Made by a program: the position numbers and the translations under genes | Shown: positions 8,565 through 16,655 of the stretch, piece by piece | How the letters are laid out: each line of letters starts with the position of its first letter | Numbering within the stretch: position 1 is the first letter of the stretch | NCBI GenBank assembly: GCA_951812975.1 | Contig: CATOTC010000006.1 | Location: 1 to 64,000, forward strand | DNA from: an uncultured Acidimicrobiales bacterium | GTDB lineage: Bacteria; Actinomycetota; Acidimicrobiia; Acidimicrobiales; Aldehydirespiratoraceae | Direction: 5' to 3' | DNA: 64,000 bases | Notes under the pieces: generated by a model | Told to the model about the DNA's origin: nothing | Seen by the model: only the letters and a program-made list of their open reading frames with translations | Databases searched by the model: none

Positions 8565-9116
8565 TCAGTTGTGTCGCGGATCGTAGGGGTAGTGCGCCAG
8601 ATGGCGGATCGAGGAGGTCTGGCGTGCGCAGACGTCCCACCAGAGCTCACCCGGGTTGCCTGTCTGGACGTCGTTGCGTTCGGCGTCGACGACGAACCAG
8701 CTGCCGGTGACCAGTTCGGCCTCGAGTTGACCTCCGGTCCAGCCGGCGTAACCGGCGAACATCCTCACACCGTCCAGTCCGGGTACCTCCTCGGGGGGCA
8801 GTTCAAGGTCGACTGTTCCGATGCTGCCGAGAATTTGATTCCAGCGCTCTCCGGCTGTGGTGAGATCGAACGAGGCCAGGGCGATGACGGAGGACGGGGA
8901 GACGGGGCCACCGAGGAACACGACGGCGGGTTCGGTCGCCTTTTTCGCCCAACCCTCGATGGCTGTGGAGACGGGCAGCTCGCTCGGCCGGTTCAGGACT
9001 ACTCCGATTGCCCCCTCCTCGTTGTGCTCGAGAATGAACACGACAGACCGGTAGAAATTGCTGTCGAGAAGTGTCGGCGCAGCGACCAGCAGTCGTCCTC
9101 GGGTCGAATCGTGCAT
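8565..9116 (-). CDS. YqgE/AlgH family protein
   Basis: A 183-residue member of the UPF0301 (YqgE/AlgH) family. The start GRLLVAAPTLLD, then FYRSVVFILEH, GAIGVVLNRPSE and VVFLGGPVSPS are the conserved blocks in order, followed by VRMFAGYAGWTGGQLEAEL. The family is widespread and cytoplasmic; its molecular role is not established, although one homologue affects alginate regulation. It sits between the SET-domain gene (66-base gap) and the oxidoreductase (84-base gap). No leaderless box is seen before its ATG. Confidence 0.9.
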   Translation of the reverse strand: MHDSTRGRLLVAAPTLLDSNFYRSVVFILEHNEEGAIGVVLNRPSELPVSTAIEGWAKKATEPAVVFLGGPVSPSSVIALASFDLTTAGERWNQILGSIGTVDLELPPEEVPGLDGVRMFAGYAGWTGGQLEAELVTGSWFVVDAERNDVQTGNPGELWWDVCARQTSSIRHLAHYPYDPRHN

Positions 9117-9182
9117 CGGTTACAGTCTCGCGTGGTCCCGCCGGTTCTGTCACCCGGAACCTGACGCTCGTCGCGCGGGGTA

Positions 9183-9875
9183 CTAGGGGGTGTCCGACCA
9201 GTCTTCTCCGTAGTCGAAGAGCAGTTCCTCACCGGGGCTGATGTCGCGCAGTGCATAGAGGTCCGGTCCATCGAATACGACGTTGGGGGAGCGGCTGTGG
9301 TTCAAGAAGCGCAGGTCACCGGCACCGTCGATGCCCTCCCATGATCCTTCACCACCTTCCACCCACAACACGAATTTTCCGTCCACTTTGGTGGGAACAC
9401 CGGTGTAGCGGCCGATCAGAGCGTCTTGTGGCAGTTCCACGAGCGCGAACACACCCGTCCCATGAACATCTGAGGGTCTGGGCTCCACGAGGTCGCCGTC
9501 GTCGGGTTGCATCAGGAGAACCTCGGCCGACTCGTCGACTGTGGGCGCGGGTCGGTGCCTGCTGTCGGTGATCAGCGAGTGGGTGACGGCTCGTTTGGCC
9601 AGATCCTCGAGATCATCGCGAAGGGGGTCACGCAGCCAGCCGTCCACCGAGGCGCTGTCGGGAAACGAGACGACCAACACTGCGTCAGGAATTCCGGGTT
9701 CAGGGTCTGTGTCCGCGATCCTGCGTTCGAGGATTCCGCTGGTACGCGGCAGAAGTCGGATCAACGCGTCGATGTACTCCTCGAAGGCCTCGGGGTCCTC
9801 GCGACTCCAGAGCCGCAGGGTAAGTTCGATGCGTACGTCTTGGTCCACTTGTTGCACAGTACTCAAAGACCGCAT
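9183..9875 (-). CDS. Fusion of an alpha-beta barrel domain and a SET-like domain
   Basis: A 230-residue protein with two parts. Residues 13-105 look like a small dimeric alpha-beta barrel (ABM/DUF1330-like). Residues 135-226 form a compact SET-like domain: HGTGVFA at 138-144, RFLNHSRSPN at 189-198 and GEELLFDYG at 215-223, the three motifs that build the S-adenosylmethionine and lysine channel in SET methyltransferases. The ATG at 9875 was chosen because all upstream in-frame sequence has biased, non-protein composition and overlaps the divergent gene. Methylation of a protein lysine is likely by family; the target is unknown. An upstream start cannot be excluded. Confidence 0.72.
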   Translation of the reverse strand: MRSLSTVQQVDQDVRIELTLRLWSREDPEAFEEYIDALIRLLPRTSGILERRIADTDPEPGIPDAVLVVSFPDSASVDGWLRDPLRDDLEDLAKRAVTHSLITDSRHRPAPTVDESAEVLLMQPDDGDLVEPRPSDVHGTGVFALVELPQDALIGRYTGVPTKVDGKFVLWVEGGEGSWEGIDGAGDLRFLNHSRSPNVVFDGPDLYALRDISPGEELLFDYGEDWSDTP

Positions 9876-10007
9876 GCCTATCGATTGGTATTCGCCGATT
9901 GGTATTCCGGAGAGATTTCCACTTAACTTTACATAACGATGATTTCCGGCGTTGTCGGTTCTCGGACTACCCCCTCTCGTGAAAGTGGTTGATACCAAAC
10001 TGGCCGA

Positions 10008-10013
10008 TACGGT
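10008..10013 (+). promoter_or_regulatory. Leaderless -10 box (TACGGT)
   Basis: TACGGT ends 8 bases before a GTG at 10022, which is the reason for choosing that start over the upstream TTG at 9989. Confidence 0.42.
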
Positions 10014-10021
10014 TCTTGGGC

Positions 10022-11608
10022 GTGGCTCGCAGGCTGGAAATCGAACTGACCTCAAATCGCTCCGACGGCAAGTGGACTTGGCGTGCTGCAGGAGCGAAGC
10101 AACCGAAGGGAACTCTCGATGGAGCGCTGCTCCCCGAAGGGACCGGGGTCGGGGACGTTGTGAAAGTAGAGGCCGACGCAACTCTCGATGGACTCGAGAT
10201 CACCGCTGTGCTTCCCACCCGGTCGCCGAGAGCTCAAGTTGAGACCCTGCCACTGCTCGGTTCGGGCCGCGAGCAGCCGCTGGTCACTTCACAACTGGCA
10301 CCCAAGATCCGCTCACGGGCCCGTGGGGCCAACAGGGACCGGCGCGACGCCGGCTTCGCGCCGAACCGCCGCAGGCGCGGAGACCGCGACGAGCGACGCC
10401 GAAGCGACGAAGGATCCGCCACGAAACGGGGTCGGCGCCGCTCCGACCGTGATGCCCGCGCCCGCGATCAGAAGCGAGATGACCGTGCTGGGCGCCGCCC
10501 CAAGACCCGCGATCAAAAGCGTGGCGGCGCGGACAGCGGGACCTCGCTGGACCAGCGAGGCAAGCAGCGAAGCAGTCGGACCATCCCCCAGCGGCCCAAA
10601 CCACGCTCGACTCCGCGGGCTCCCCGCCTGCGTCCCGGGAACAAGAACCGGCGCGCCGCTCTGGCAAGACTGCCTGAGATCCAACATCCGCTCGCCGAGG
10701 AGGTTCTCAGGGGAGGTGTCCCCGGTGTACGCAAGACGATCGACAGAATGAACAAGATGGCTGAGGCCGAGGGCATCCCCAAGGTCAAGTCGGAACCGTT
10801 GATTGCCTTGGCAGAGAAGCTGACACCTGATTTGAACTCAGCGGTGTGGCGTGACCGGGCTGAGGCTGCCATCGCGGGAATCAGCAAGGTCGACCTGCGT
10901 GACATCCGCAGCGCGGTTGTGGCGGCCGACAGCGGCGCGCGTGACGAAGAGTCCCGCGAACTTGCGGACAAACTACGCGAGGGACTGTCGGCACGCGTCG
11001 AGAGCGAGCATCGATCCTGGCTCAACGAGATCGCTCAGCATCTAGCCGATGGGCGGATAGTGCGTGCTCTGCGGCTCAGCAGTCATCCCCCGAAGGCCGG
11101 TGCTCCGTTGCCGTTCGACATGGCTGATCGTCTGACCAGCGCGGCCTCGGAATCGTTGAGTAGCGACGTCGCCCACCAGCGCTGGGCGACGGTGTTGGAC
11201 GCAGTGGCGTTCTCCCCTGTTCGCTCCCAGGTGACCCCGCAGGGCTGCCCAGCCAATCCCAATGAACTGCTGCTCTCCACCGTGCGCAGGCTCGCTCCGA
11301 AGGTGCCCGAGATTGCAGCCTTGTTCGGAATAGCGCCTTCGGGCCCGCCGAAACGTCCAGGGACGAACCGGCGACCGAAGCCCCCTCCCCCGCCGACGTT
11401 GCCTGCGGCCGAGCCCTTGGCCGAGCCCGTGGCTGAGCCGGTGGCTGAGGAGCCGGTGGCCGAGCCCGTGGCTGAGCCGGTGGCTGAGGAGCCGGTGGCC
11501 GGGGAGCCTGGGGTTGAGTCCGTGGCCGCTGAGCCGGTGGCCGAGGAGGATCCCACTCCCCCACCACCGTCCGCACAGGTGGACCCGACAGCAAAAGCCG
11601 ACAAATGA
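10022..11608 (+). CDS. Basic, low-complexity protein with PVAE repeats, function unknown
   Basis: About 528 residues, not recognised as a named family. Seen: an N-terminal beta-rich stretch of about 80 residues (LEIELTS, then WTWRAAGAKQPKGTL) resembling a small barrel; an Arg/Asp-rich linker (roughly residues 95-210) that is strongly basic; a helical core (about 225-430); and a C-terminal Pro/Ala/Glu tail with EPVAE repeats encoded by two perfect 39-base copies (11420-11497). A nucleic-acid-binding role is plausible from charge only. The start at GTG 10022 follows the -10 box; TTG 9989 is the alternative. The stop overlaps the enoyl-CoA hydratase start by ATGA. Confidence 0.7.
   Translation: MARRLEIELTSNRSDGKWTWRAAGAKQPKGTLDGALLPEGTGVGDVVKVEADATLDGLEITAVLPTRSPRAQVETLPLLGSGREQPLVTSQLAPKIRSRARGANRDRRDAGFAPNRRRRGDRDERRRSDEGSATKRGRRRSDRDARARDQKRDDRAGRRPKTRDQKRGGADSGTSLDQRGKQRSSRTIPQRPKPRSTPRAPRLRPGNKNRRAALARLPEIQHPLAEEVLRGGVPGVRKTIDRMNKMAEAEGIPKVKSEPLIALAEKLTPDLNSAVWRDRAEAAIAGISKVDLRDIRSAVVAADSGARDEESRELADKLREGLSARVESEHRSWLNEIAQHLADGRIVRALRLSSHPPKAGAPLPFDMADRLTSAASESLSSDVAHQRWATVLDAVAFSPVRSQVTPQGCPANPNELLLSTVRRLAPKVPEIAALFGIAPSGPPKRPGTNRRPKPPPPPTLPAAEPLAEPVAEPVAEEPVAEPVAEPVAEEPVAGEPGVESVAAEPVAEEDPTPPPPSAQVDPTAKADK
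11420..11497 (+). repeat. Two perfect 39-base tandem copies in a coding tail
   Basis: Copies 11420-11458 and 11459-11497 are identical and in frame, each encoding 13 residues of an EPVAEPVAEEPVA type tail. Degenerate copies flank them, so the number is probably variable between strains. Confidence 0.8.
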
Positions 11609-12366
11609 TCGAGTTCGACGTTGAGGGCCCTATTGCGATCATCAGACTTGATCGGGTCGAGGCGCGCAACGCCATCAACCCGGCGATGGCCCAAGCAATC
11701 GAATCAGCGATCGACCGCCTCGAGCAAGATGACGATTTGTGGATCGGGATACTTGCCCACAACGGGCCGGTATTCTCCGCAGGAGCCGATCTCAAAGAGA
11801 TAGCCGCTGGTGGCGGTGCTTTTTTAGGCACTGAGCGCGGAGGATTCGGCGGGATAGTCCTTCGCGAGCGAACCAAGCCCCTCATTGCCGCGGTGGACGG
11901 CCATGCCGTCGCCGGGGGCACTGAGATTGTCCTTTCCTGTGATCTGGTAGTCGCTTCAACCATCGCCAAGTTCGGAATACCGGAGGTGAAGCGCTCGCTG
12001 GTCGCAGCTGCGGGCGGTCTGGTGCGCCTGCCCCGAGTGCTCCCTCCCAACATAGCGATGGAGCTCGCGATAACGGGCGACACGCTCTCCGCCGAACGAG
12101 CGCATCACTTCGGGCTGGTGAACGAACTGTGTCCCCCGGGAGAAGTAATCGCCGCCGCCAAGGCTCTCGCGGGGCGGATTGCCGCCAATGCCCCGATCGC
12201 GGTCCGCGAGAGTCGTCGCCTGATCCTCGAAGCCCCGACCCAAACTGACTCCGAAGGGATTGTCGAAGGCGGCAGGACGATAGCTCGTCTGGCTTCGACG
12301 GAGGACTTCGCGGAAGGCCCGAGGGCCTTCATCGAGAAGCGTCCACCGGTCTGGAAAGGCCGCTGA
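11605..12366 (+). CDS. Enoyl-CoA hydratase/isomerase family protein
   Basis: Crotonase-fold protein of 253 residues. The oxyanion-hole segments are FSAGADLKEIA and AVDGHAVAGGTEIVLSCDLVVA. The acidic residue in GIPEVKRSLVAAAGG and the Glu in AMELAITGD match the positions of the two hydratase glutamates, so hydration of a trans-2-enoyl-CoA is plausible. It is translationally coupled (ATGA) to the preceding basic protein, an unusual partner for a fatty-acid oxidation enzyme. No other beta-oxidation genes adjoin it. Confidence 0.88.
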   Translation: MIEFDVEGPIAIIRLDRVEARNAINPAMAQAIESAIDRLEQDDDLWIGILAHNGPVFSAGADLKEIAAGGGAFLGTERGGFGGIVLRERTKPLIAAVDGHAVAGGTEIVLSCDLVVASTIAKFGIPEVKRSLVAAAGGLVRLPRVLPPNIAMELAITGDTLSAERAHHFGLVNELCPPGEVIAAAKALAGRIAANAPIAVRESRRLILEAPTQTDSEGIVEGGRTIARLASTEDFAEGPRAFIEKRPPVWKGR

Positions 12367-12405
12367 GACACCGTCTGTGACCGGCACCGCTCTCGGCGCC
12401 CTCTG

Positions 12406-12879
12406 TCAGTCCTGCAGCGATCGATGGACCCGCAGGGCGCGGGCAGTAAGGCCGAAGGTCTCGAAGAAGTTCTTTGTCTCCCGGTCCCCCGGGAGGGCGA
12501 TCGAGTCAATGCCGATGCAGCCCTGCTCTCTGCACCAACCCTCCACGAGCCTTAGAAGCGCTTCACCACATCCCACGCCTCGGGCGTCAGGAGCGACGTA
12601 GATGTCAGTGAGGAGGCCGAGGACACTGCCATCGTGCAGTTCGACAAGGTCGACTCCTGCGTAACCGACAATCGTGTCGTCGATGCAGACGACAGTGAGC
12701 AATCCTGTGTCCATCGTTGCCTGCAGGCTGGCTTCCAACGGCTCAGCGCGGGCTTCACGTTGGGACCAGACCGCGCCACCGCGTCGAGGACGCAGCTCAT
12801 CGATCGCTTCAGCGCACAGCCGGGTGACCTCCCCCAGATCAGCCACCACAGCCCGGCGTGCGTTGATTTCCACGGTCAC
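12406..12879 (-). CDS. GNAT family N-acetyltransferase
   Basis: A 157-residue GNAT. Motif A reads DIYVAPDARGVGCGEALLRLVE, with the pyrophosphate-binding RGVGCG loop, followed by ALPGDRETKNFFETFGL, the motif B helix with the usual NFFE-FGF pattern. The acceptor substrate is not predictable. Last gene of a leftward set; its start overlaps the stop of the preceding gene by ATGA. Converges with the enoyl-CoA hydratase, 39 bases apart. Confidence 0.87.
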   Translation of the reverse strand: MTVEINARRAVVADLGEVTRLCAEAIDELRPRRGGAVWSQREARAEPLEASLQATMDTGLLTVVCIDDTIVGYAGVDLVELHDGSVLGLLTDIYVAPDARGVGCGEALLRLVEGWCREQGCIGIDSIALPGDRETKNFFETFGLTARALRVHRSLQD

Positions 12880-13286
12880 TCTCTCGACGAGTTGTTGCTA
12901 GCAAGCAGTTGCATGATCCGGTTGGTGACAGTCTGGCGGTTCCGGTGCGTCTTCTCGAAGGCGAGGATCTCAGCGAGTTGAGCCTCGGAGAGCGATTGGA
13001 GCTTCGCCAACAACTGCGGTGCCGAAAAGGAGTCGTAGTGCTCGATCGGCAAGGATGCAGTATCTTCTCCCGGTTCGCCTTGTTCCTCGGGTTCATCGTC
13101 CAGCTCTTGATCAGGATCTCGACGCAGATTGTCGGCGACCCTGCCAGCGAGTCGGGCGAGTGCCACCTGCCCCCGGCCGCGGTCAGCCAGCTTGGGTATC
13201 AGATCCTTGGCCTCCAACAGCAGGCCGATCGGTGCATAGACGAATAGATCAAGCAGTTGCTCGCCGAGGTTCTCCTCGTCGTTCAC
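12876..13286 (-). CDS. Small helical protein of unknown function
   Basis: 136 residues from a GTG that overlaps the stop of the DUF4193-like gene (GTGA). The N-terminal part has a hydrophobic helical segment (LLDLFVYAPIGLLLEAKDLIP), then an amphipathic helix (RGRGQVALARLAGRVADNL) and an acidic linker. The last third, SAPQLLAKLQSLSEAQLAEILAFEKTHRNR, is a helix-turn-helix hairpin seen at the ends of several actinobacterial small proteins. Coupled at both ends to its neighbours, so probably co-produced with them. No function can be assigned. Confidence 0.72.
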   Translation of the reverse strand: MNDEENLGEQLLDLFVYAPIGLLLEAKDLIPKLADRGRGQVALARLAGRVADNLRRDPDQELDDEPEEQGEPGEDTASLPIEHYDSFSAPQLLAKLQSLSEAQLAEILAFEKTHRNRQTVTNRIMQLLASNNSSRE

Positions 13287-13699
13287 GAGACAGGCCCACC
13301 ACAGTGTGGGCATTCATCGTCGACCACCGCTGCGCTGTTCACCAGCAAGAAACAGTGCGGACACGAGAACTCGTTGTCTCCGCGGGCGACTACCTGTTCA
13401 GCCTCACCCGACCCGCCGGGCGCGGACCTCACGGTCGACGTCTCCTCCTCGTCGTCGTCGGCCTGGTCGTCCCCGGCGGCGATGCGTTCTTTCAAGATGG
13501 CGTCGAGGTCGGCCTCTACATCGTCTTCGTCGAGGTCGTCGTCTTCGTCTTCGTCGAGGTCCTCTTCTTCGAGGTCGTCGTCTTCGTCTTCGTCGAGGTC
13601 CTCGTCTTCGAGGTCGTCTTCGTCGAGGTCGTCGTCGTTGAGGTCGTCTTCGTCGAGGTCGTCGCCTTCGTCGTCGTGTTCAGAGAGGTTGTCGTTCAC
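13283..13699 (-). CDS. DUF4193-like acidic zinc-ribbon protein
   Basis: 138 residues from GTG at 13699. Residues up to about 65 are an almost pure Asp/Glu/Leu tract in pentad-like repeats (DLDED, DLEDE). The C-terminal region has DNEFSCPHCFLLVNSAAV, then ECPHCGG, a four-cysteine zinc ribbon whose EF-C-C-FLV context matches actinobacterial DUF4193. DUF4193 proteins are small conserved proteins of unknown role. A ribosome site (AGGA) precedes the GTG and a full promoter lies at 13732-13759. The repeat tract is encoded by GAC/GAG/CTC runs and is likely length-variable. Confidence 0.75.
   Translation of the reverse strand: MNDNLSEHDDEGDDLDEDDLNDDDLDEDDLEDEDLDEDEDDDLEEEDLDEDEDDDLDEDDVEADLDAILKERIAAGDDQADDDEEETSTVRSAPGGSGEAEQVVARGDNEFSCPHCFLLVNSAAVVDDECPHCGGPVS
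13512..13672 (-). repeat. Asp/Glu-encoding low-complexity tandem tract
   Basis: On the plus strand this reads as reiterated gtcgtc, ttcgtc and gaggtc units with an approximate 15-base period. It encodes the acidic tract of the DUF4193-like protein. Confidence 0.75.
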
Positions 13700-13731
13700 C
13701 GTTGGTCCTGAAGCCAGAATTGTTGACGCGG

Positions 13732-13759
13732 AGCATAGACAATGCGAAGCGCGACGCAA
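13732..13759 (-). promoter_or_regulatory. Promoter (TTGCGT-16-TATGCT) of the DUF4193-like gene
   Basis: Read on the minus strand: -35 TTGCGT (13759-13754), a 16-base spacer and -10 TATGCT (13737-13732). It leaves an untranslated leader of about 25 bases with an AGGA ribosome site, unlike the leaderless genes around it. Confidence 0.5.
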
Positions 13760-13773
13760 CCTCAGGAAGCGGA

Positions 13774-15393
13774 TTAACCGAGATCGCGTTCTCGGCGGCG
13801 CCTCTCCGCATGTTGTTCCGCAGAGAGGCGTCCCAACGCCGTGTCAGTCGAATGATCGACGAAGCACATCGCCTCGGCCAGCGCAGAGTGCCCTGCTTTC
13901 TCGGCGATCTGAGTGTGCATTCGCTGACAGATGCGACGGTACGCCTCGTGTCCCTGCGGCGTGGTGCGCAACTCGAGCATGTGCATGGCCTCGCGGGCGT
14001 TGAACTGCATCGAGTAGCGAATCCGGTAAGCCAACGACACCGCGTAACAGGCGCTGTCGCGATGGTCTGCCGCGAGTGCGTGATAGAGCGATTCGGAACG
14101 CGCCATTGTCGAGCGGTACTCCTCGGAGACCCCGGCGGCATCAACCGCGTCCGGGACCACGTATCCATGACGGGGCGACAGCGGCTGCCAGTCGATCGTG
14201 AGCATCCGATGGCGTTGCAGATCCCTGAACGCGCCGTAGTCCGACAGGACGTCGAAGCGGTATCCGGTCCGTTCGAAGGCTCGACCGGGTCGATGGCGGC
14301 GATTGCTCCGGTATCCGACATAGGCCTTGATCACTTCGATCCGCTCGTCCACCGACATCTGCTGCACCCGGGCCTCGAGCATCCGCTCAGAAAGCGAGGT
14401 GAAGGGATACAAGCACGCAGTCACGACCTTCAATTCACCTTCGGGATCAAAGTCGACCAGTTCAACGACGTCGTCGTCGACCACTCCGCCGGCTTCATAG
14501 CCGAATATTCGATCGCTGACCGCTTCCATGGAGTCGCGGGTGTCGGTGAGGTAGTTCGTTGCCCGCACCCCGCGATCGGGCAGATCGACACGCTTGAGAA
14601 ACGAAGGGATCACCTTCCGCAGTTCGGTCAGCATCAGTTCCGCATAGGCACGGGACTCTGGCAACGGGTGGCTTCTCATTCGCAACAGCAGGGCCTCGTA
14701 TGCCTGACCGGTGCCGTATATCCCGACATTGGACAGCGAAGCCGCCGGCAGCATGCCGCGGATTGCGTCGAGCGCACGGGCCTTAATGGCGATCCGGTAG
14801 GCGAAATCGCTGTCACCGTCGTTCTTTGGGACCACTCCGCGAAAAAAGGTCTGCATCTGCGGTATCAGTTGCGAGTAGCCCTCGAAGATCCGGTCCATGT
14901 CTGCGACATAGCGTGTGCCGAGCGGAGAACTCATAATCTGGGGATCGCGGTAGTAGCGGTAACGCCCCCCCAATCGTTGGTCATAGGCGATGTAGCGGGT
15001 GCTCTGTTCGAGGTAGGCCATGAGGCGGCCCCACTCGAGAATCTTGGTCAAGATGTTGGAAGCCTGCTCGCAGGCGAGATGGACACCGCCGAGCTGGGCC
15101 ACACTGTCGTCGCCGTACTCGAAGAAGACCCGGTCGTAGAGTTCTTCGGCGCGGCGCAGTCCCACAGTTGCGTCGATCGTCCGGTCGCCTTCGATGTCCA
15201 GGTCTCCCACGAACTCCTGGAGGAACAACCGCCGCAGGCTCAGCGATGAACGCGAATACCTCGCAAAGAGCGCTCCTTTCACGACTTCGGGAAGGTTGAC
15301 CAACGCGAACACGGGCTGGTCGAGGTTCGTGAAATAGCGACGGAGAATGTCGGCCTCGTCGGCGGTGAAGTCCTCGGCGATGTAGACCGTCAT
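13774..15393 (-). CDS. Tandem ThyX-like protein, probably divergent
   Basis: 539 residues, about twice the length of flavin-dependent thymidylate synthase, with two ThyX-like halves. The first has SVAQLGGVHLACEQASNIL and, where ThyX normally has RHR-x-ASYNE-SGRY, EWGRLMAYLEQSTRY (residues about 120-134): RHR is missing but the EQS-RY end remains. The second has LQRHRMLTIDWQPLSPRHGY (RHR at 394-396), which keeps RHR but loses the S-NE part, then SMQFNAREAMHMLELRT, as in the C-terminal ThyX helix. FAD or dUMP chemistry is uncertain. The ATG at 15393 follows the M20 hydrolase stop by 11 bases; no thyA is present here. Confidence 0.7.
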   Translation of the reverse strand: MTVYIAEDFTADEADILRRYFTNLDQPVFALVNLPEVVKGALFARYSRSSLSLRRLFLQEFVGDLDIEGDRTIDATVGLRRAEELYDRVFFEYGDDSVAQLGGVHLACEQASNILTKILEWGRLMAYLEQSTRYIAYDQRLGGRYRYYRDPQIMSSPLGTRYVADMDRIFEGYSQLIPQMQTFFRGVVPKNDGDSDFAYRIAIKARALDAIRGMLPAASLSNVGIYGTGQAYEALLLRMRSHPLPESRAYAELMLTELRKVIPSFLKRVDLPDRGVRATNYLTDTRDSMEAVSDRIFGYEAGGVVDDDVVELVDFDPEGELKVVTACLYPFTSLSERMLEARVQQMSVDERIEVIKAYVGYRSNRRHRPGRAFERTGYRFDVLSDYGAFRDLQRHRMLTIDWQPLSPRHGYVVPDAVDAAGVSEEYRSTMARSESLYHALAADHRDSACYAVSLAYRIRYSMQFNAREAMHMLELRTTPQGHEAYRRICQRMHTQIAEKAGHSALAEAMCFVDHSTDTALGRLSAEQHAERRRRERDLG

Positions 15394-15404
15394 TCGAGCG
15401 GAGC

Positions 15405-16580
15405 TTATTCGCTTGGCTTGAATGAGCCGCGGATGGCGGGCAACGCGTCGGGGTCGCCCCAACAGTCGACGATGGTCATCGCCATGTTCATTGCACCGTC
15501 GATGACCGCCTGATCCGCCGCGTCGGAGCGCGCATGGACTGCGAACTCCGGCGTGTGGATCGCTACGCCTCTCGGCGCCACTTTGATCATTGGATGGATC
15601 GAGGGAACAGCCTGGCTGACGTTGCCCATGTCGGTGCTGCCAACGACGATTCTCCTGTCGTCCTGGGGGTTGACGACCCGGCCGTTGGCTGCTGAGTTGC
15701 TCACGTAGAGGTCGAGCAGCGGCCCGCTGTCGACCATGTTGTAGAAGGGCGGGTCCTTCCAGACACTGTGCATCTCGCAGCCCGCTGCAGTCGCCCCGGC
15801 TTCAAGGCAGGCACTGAAACGCTCTTTGAGCCGCTCGAGGCTGTCGACATTGCCGGACCTCACATACCACTGAGTCGCCGCAACCGACGGGACGATATTG
15901 GGCTTGGTTCCGGCGTTGGTGAAGATGCCGTGGATACGTTCGTTAGGCGCGATGTGCTGGCGGAGCGCCGCGACTGCGTTGTAGGCGAGCACGGCTGCGT
16001 CGAGCGCGTTGCGTCCCAGATGGGGGGCTGCGGCGGCGTGGGAGGCCTTCCCGGCATAGGTGACGTCGACGGTGTGAACCGCAATCACCTCCATCTTCTC
16101 GATGTCGTGGTCTGCCGGGTGGACCATCATCGCCGCGTCGACGTCGTCGAACGCGCCTCTGCGGATCATGAACTCCTTGCCTCCGCCGCCCTCCTCGGCC
16201 GGCGTGCCGAGAATGGCGACACGACCACCCAGCGCTTCAGCCACAGTGGCGGCGGCGAGCCCGGCGCCGAGCCCTGCGGCGGCGATCACGTTGTGGCCGC
16301 ACGCGTGACCGATTCCAGGGAGTGCGTCGTACTCGCAGCACACCGCAATGGTCGGGCCGGAGGGTCCGACCCGGGCGTCGAAAGCCGTCGACATGTCGTA
16401 TGCCCCGCGATCAACGGACAGTCCCTCTTCTTCGATGGCGTTGGTGAGGACCTCGTGGGCATGATGCTCCTCGAACCCGAGCTCCGGGTTTGCATGCAAC
16501 GAGTGCGAGATCTCCAGCAGCTTCGGAGTCAGACGCTCGACCTCGGCTCGGACCGACTTCTTCGCCTCGATTACATCCAT
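15405..16580 (-). CDS. M20 family metallohydrolase (amidohydrolase)
   Basis: 391 residues of the M20D/AbgB-PM20D2 type. The metal site is visible as EYDALPGIGHACGHN (residues 83-97) and GTPAEEGGGGK. The dimerisation domain begins near TVDVTYAGKASHAAAAP, where the SHA His contacts the partner active site. A late segment GSTDMGNVSQAVPSIHP carries the final metal ligand. Such enzymes hydrolyse N-acyl or aminobenzoyl amino acids or dipeptides; the substrate is not inferable. It heads a leftward transcription unit with the ThyX-like gene. Confidence 0.87.
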   Translation of the reverse strand: MDVIEAKKSVRAEVERLTPKLLEISHSLHANPELGFEEHHAHEVLTNAIEEEGLSVDRGAYDMSTAFDARVGPSGPTIAVCCEYDALPGIGHACGHNVIAAAGLGAGLAAATVAEALGGRVAILGTPAEEGGGGKEFMIRRGAFDDVDAAMMVHPADHDIEKMEVIAVHTVDVTYAGKASHAAAAPHLGRNALDAAVLAYNAVAALRQHIAPNERIHGIFTNAGTKPNIVPSVAATQWYVRSGNVDSLERLKERFSACLEAGATAAGCEMHSVWKDPPFYNMVDSGPLLDLYVSNSAANGRVVNPQDDRRIVVGSTDMGNVSQAVPSIHPMIKVAPRGVAIHTPEFAVHARSDAADQAVIDGAMNMAMTIVDCWGDPDALPAIRGSFKPSE

Positions 16581-16586
16581 CCGGCG

Positions 16587-16592
16587 ATTCTA
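16587..16592 (-). promoter_or_regulatory. Leaderless -10 box (TAGAAT) of the M20 hydrolase unit
   Basis: TAGAAT, close to the TATAAT consensus, lies 6 bases before the ATG at 16580 on the minus strand. No good -35 is visible. Confidence 0.5.
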
Positions 16593-16655
16593 GGGCCGCC
16601 CCTTCGTCCCTTGGGGTGTTCACGTCGGGAAATCTGGAGTACAACCGCGAAGGGT

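Noticed and set aside
13702-15249. A 515-residue plus-strand frame
   Set aside because: Antisense to the ThyX-like protein, which carries recognisable motifs; the frame is a codon-bias shadow.
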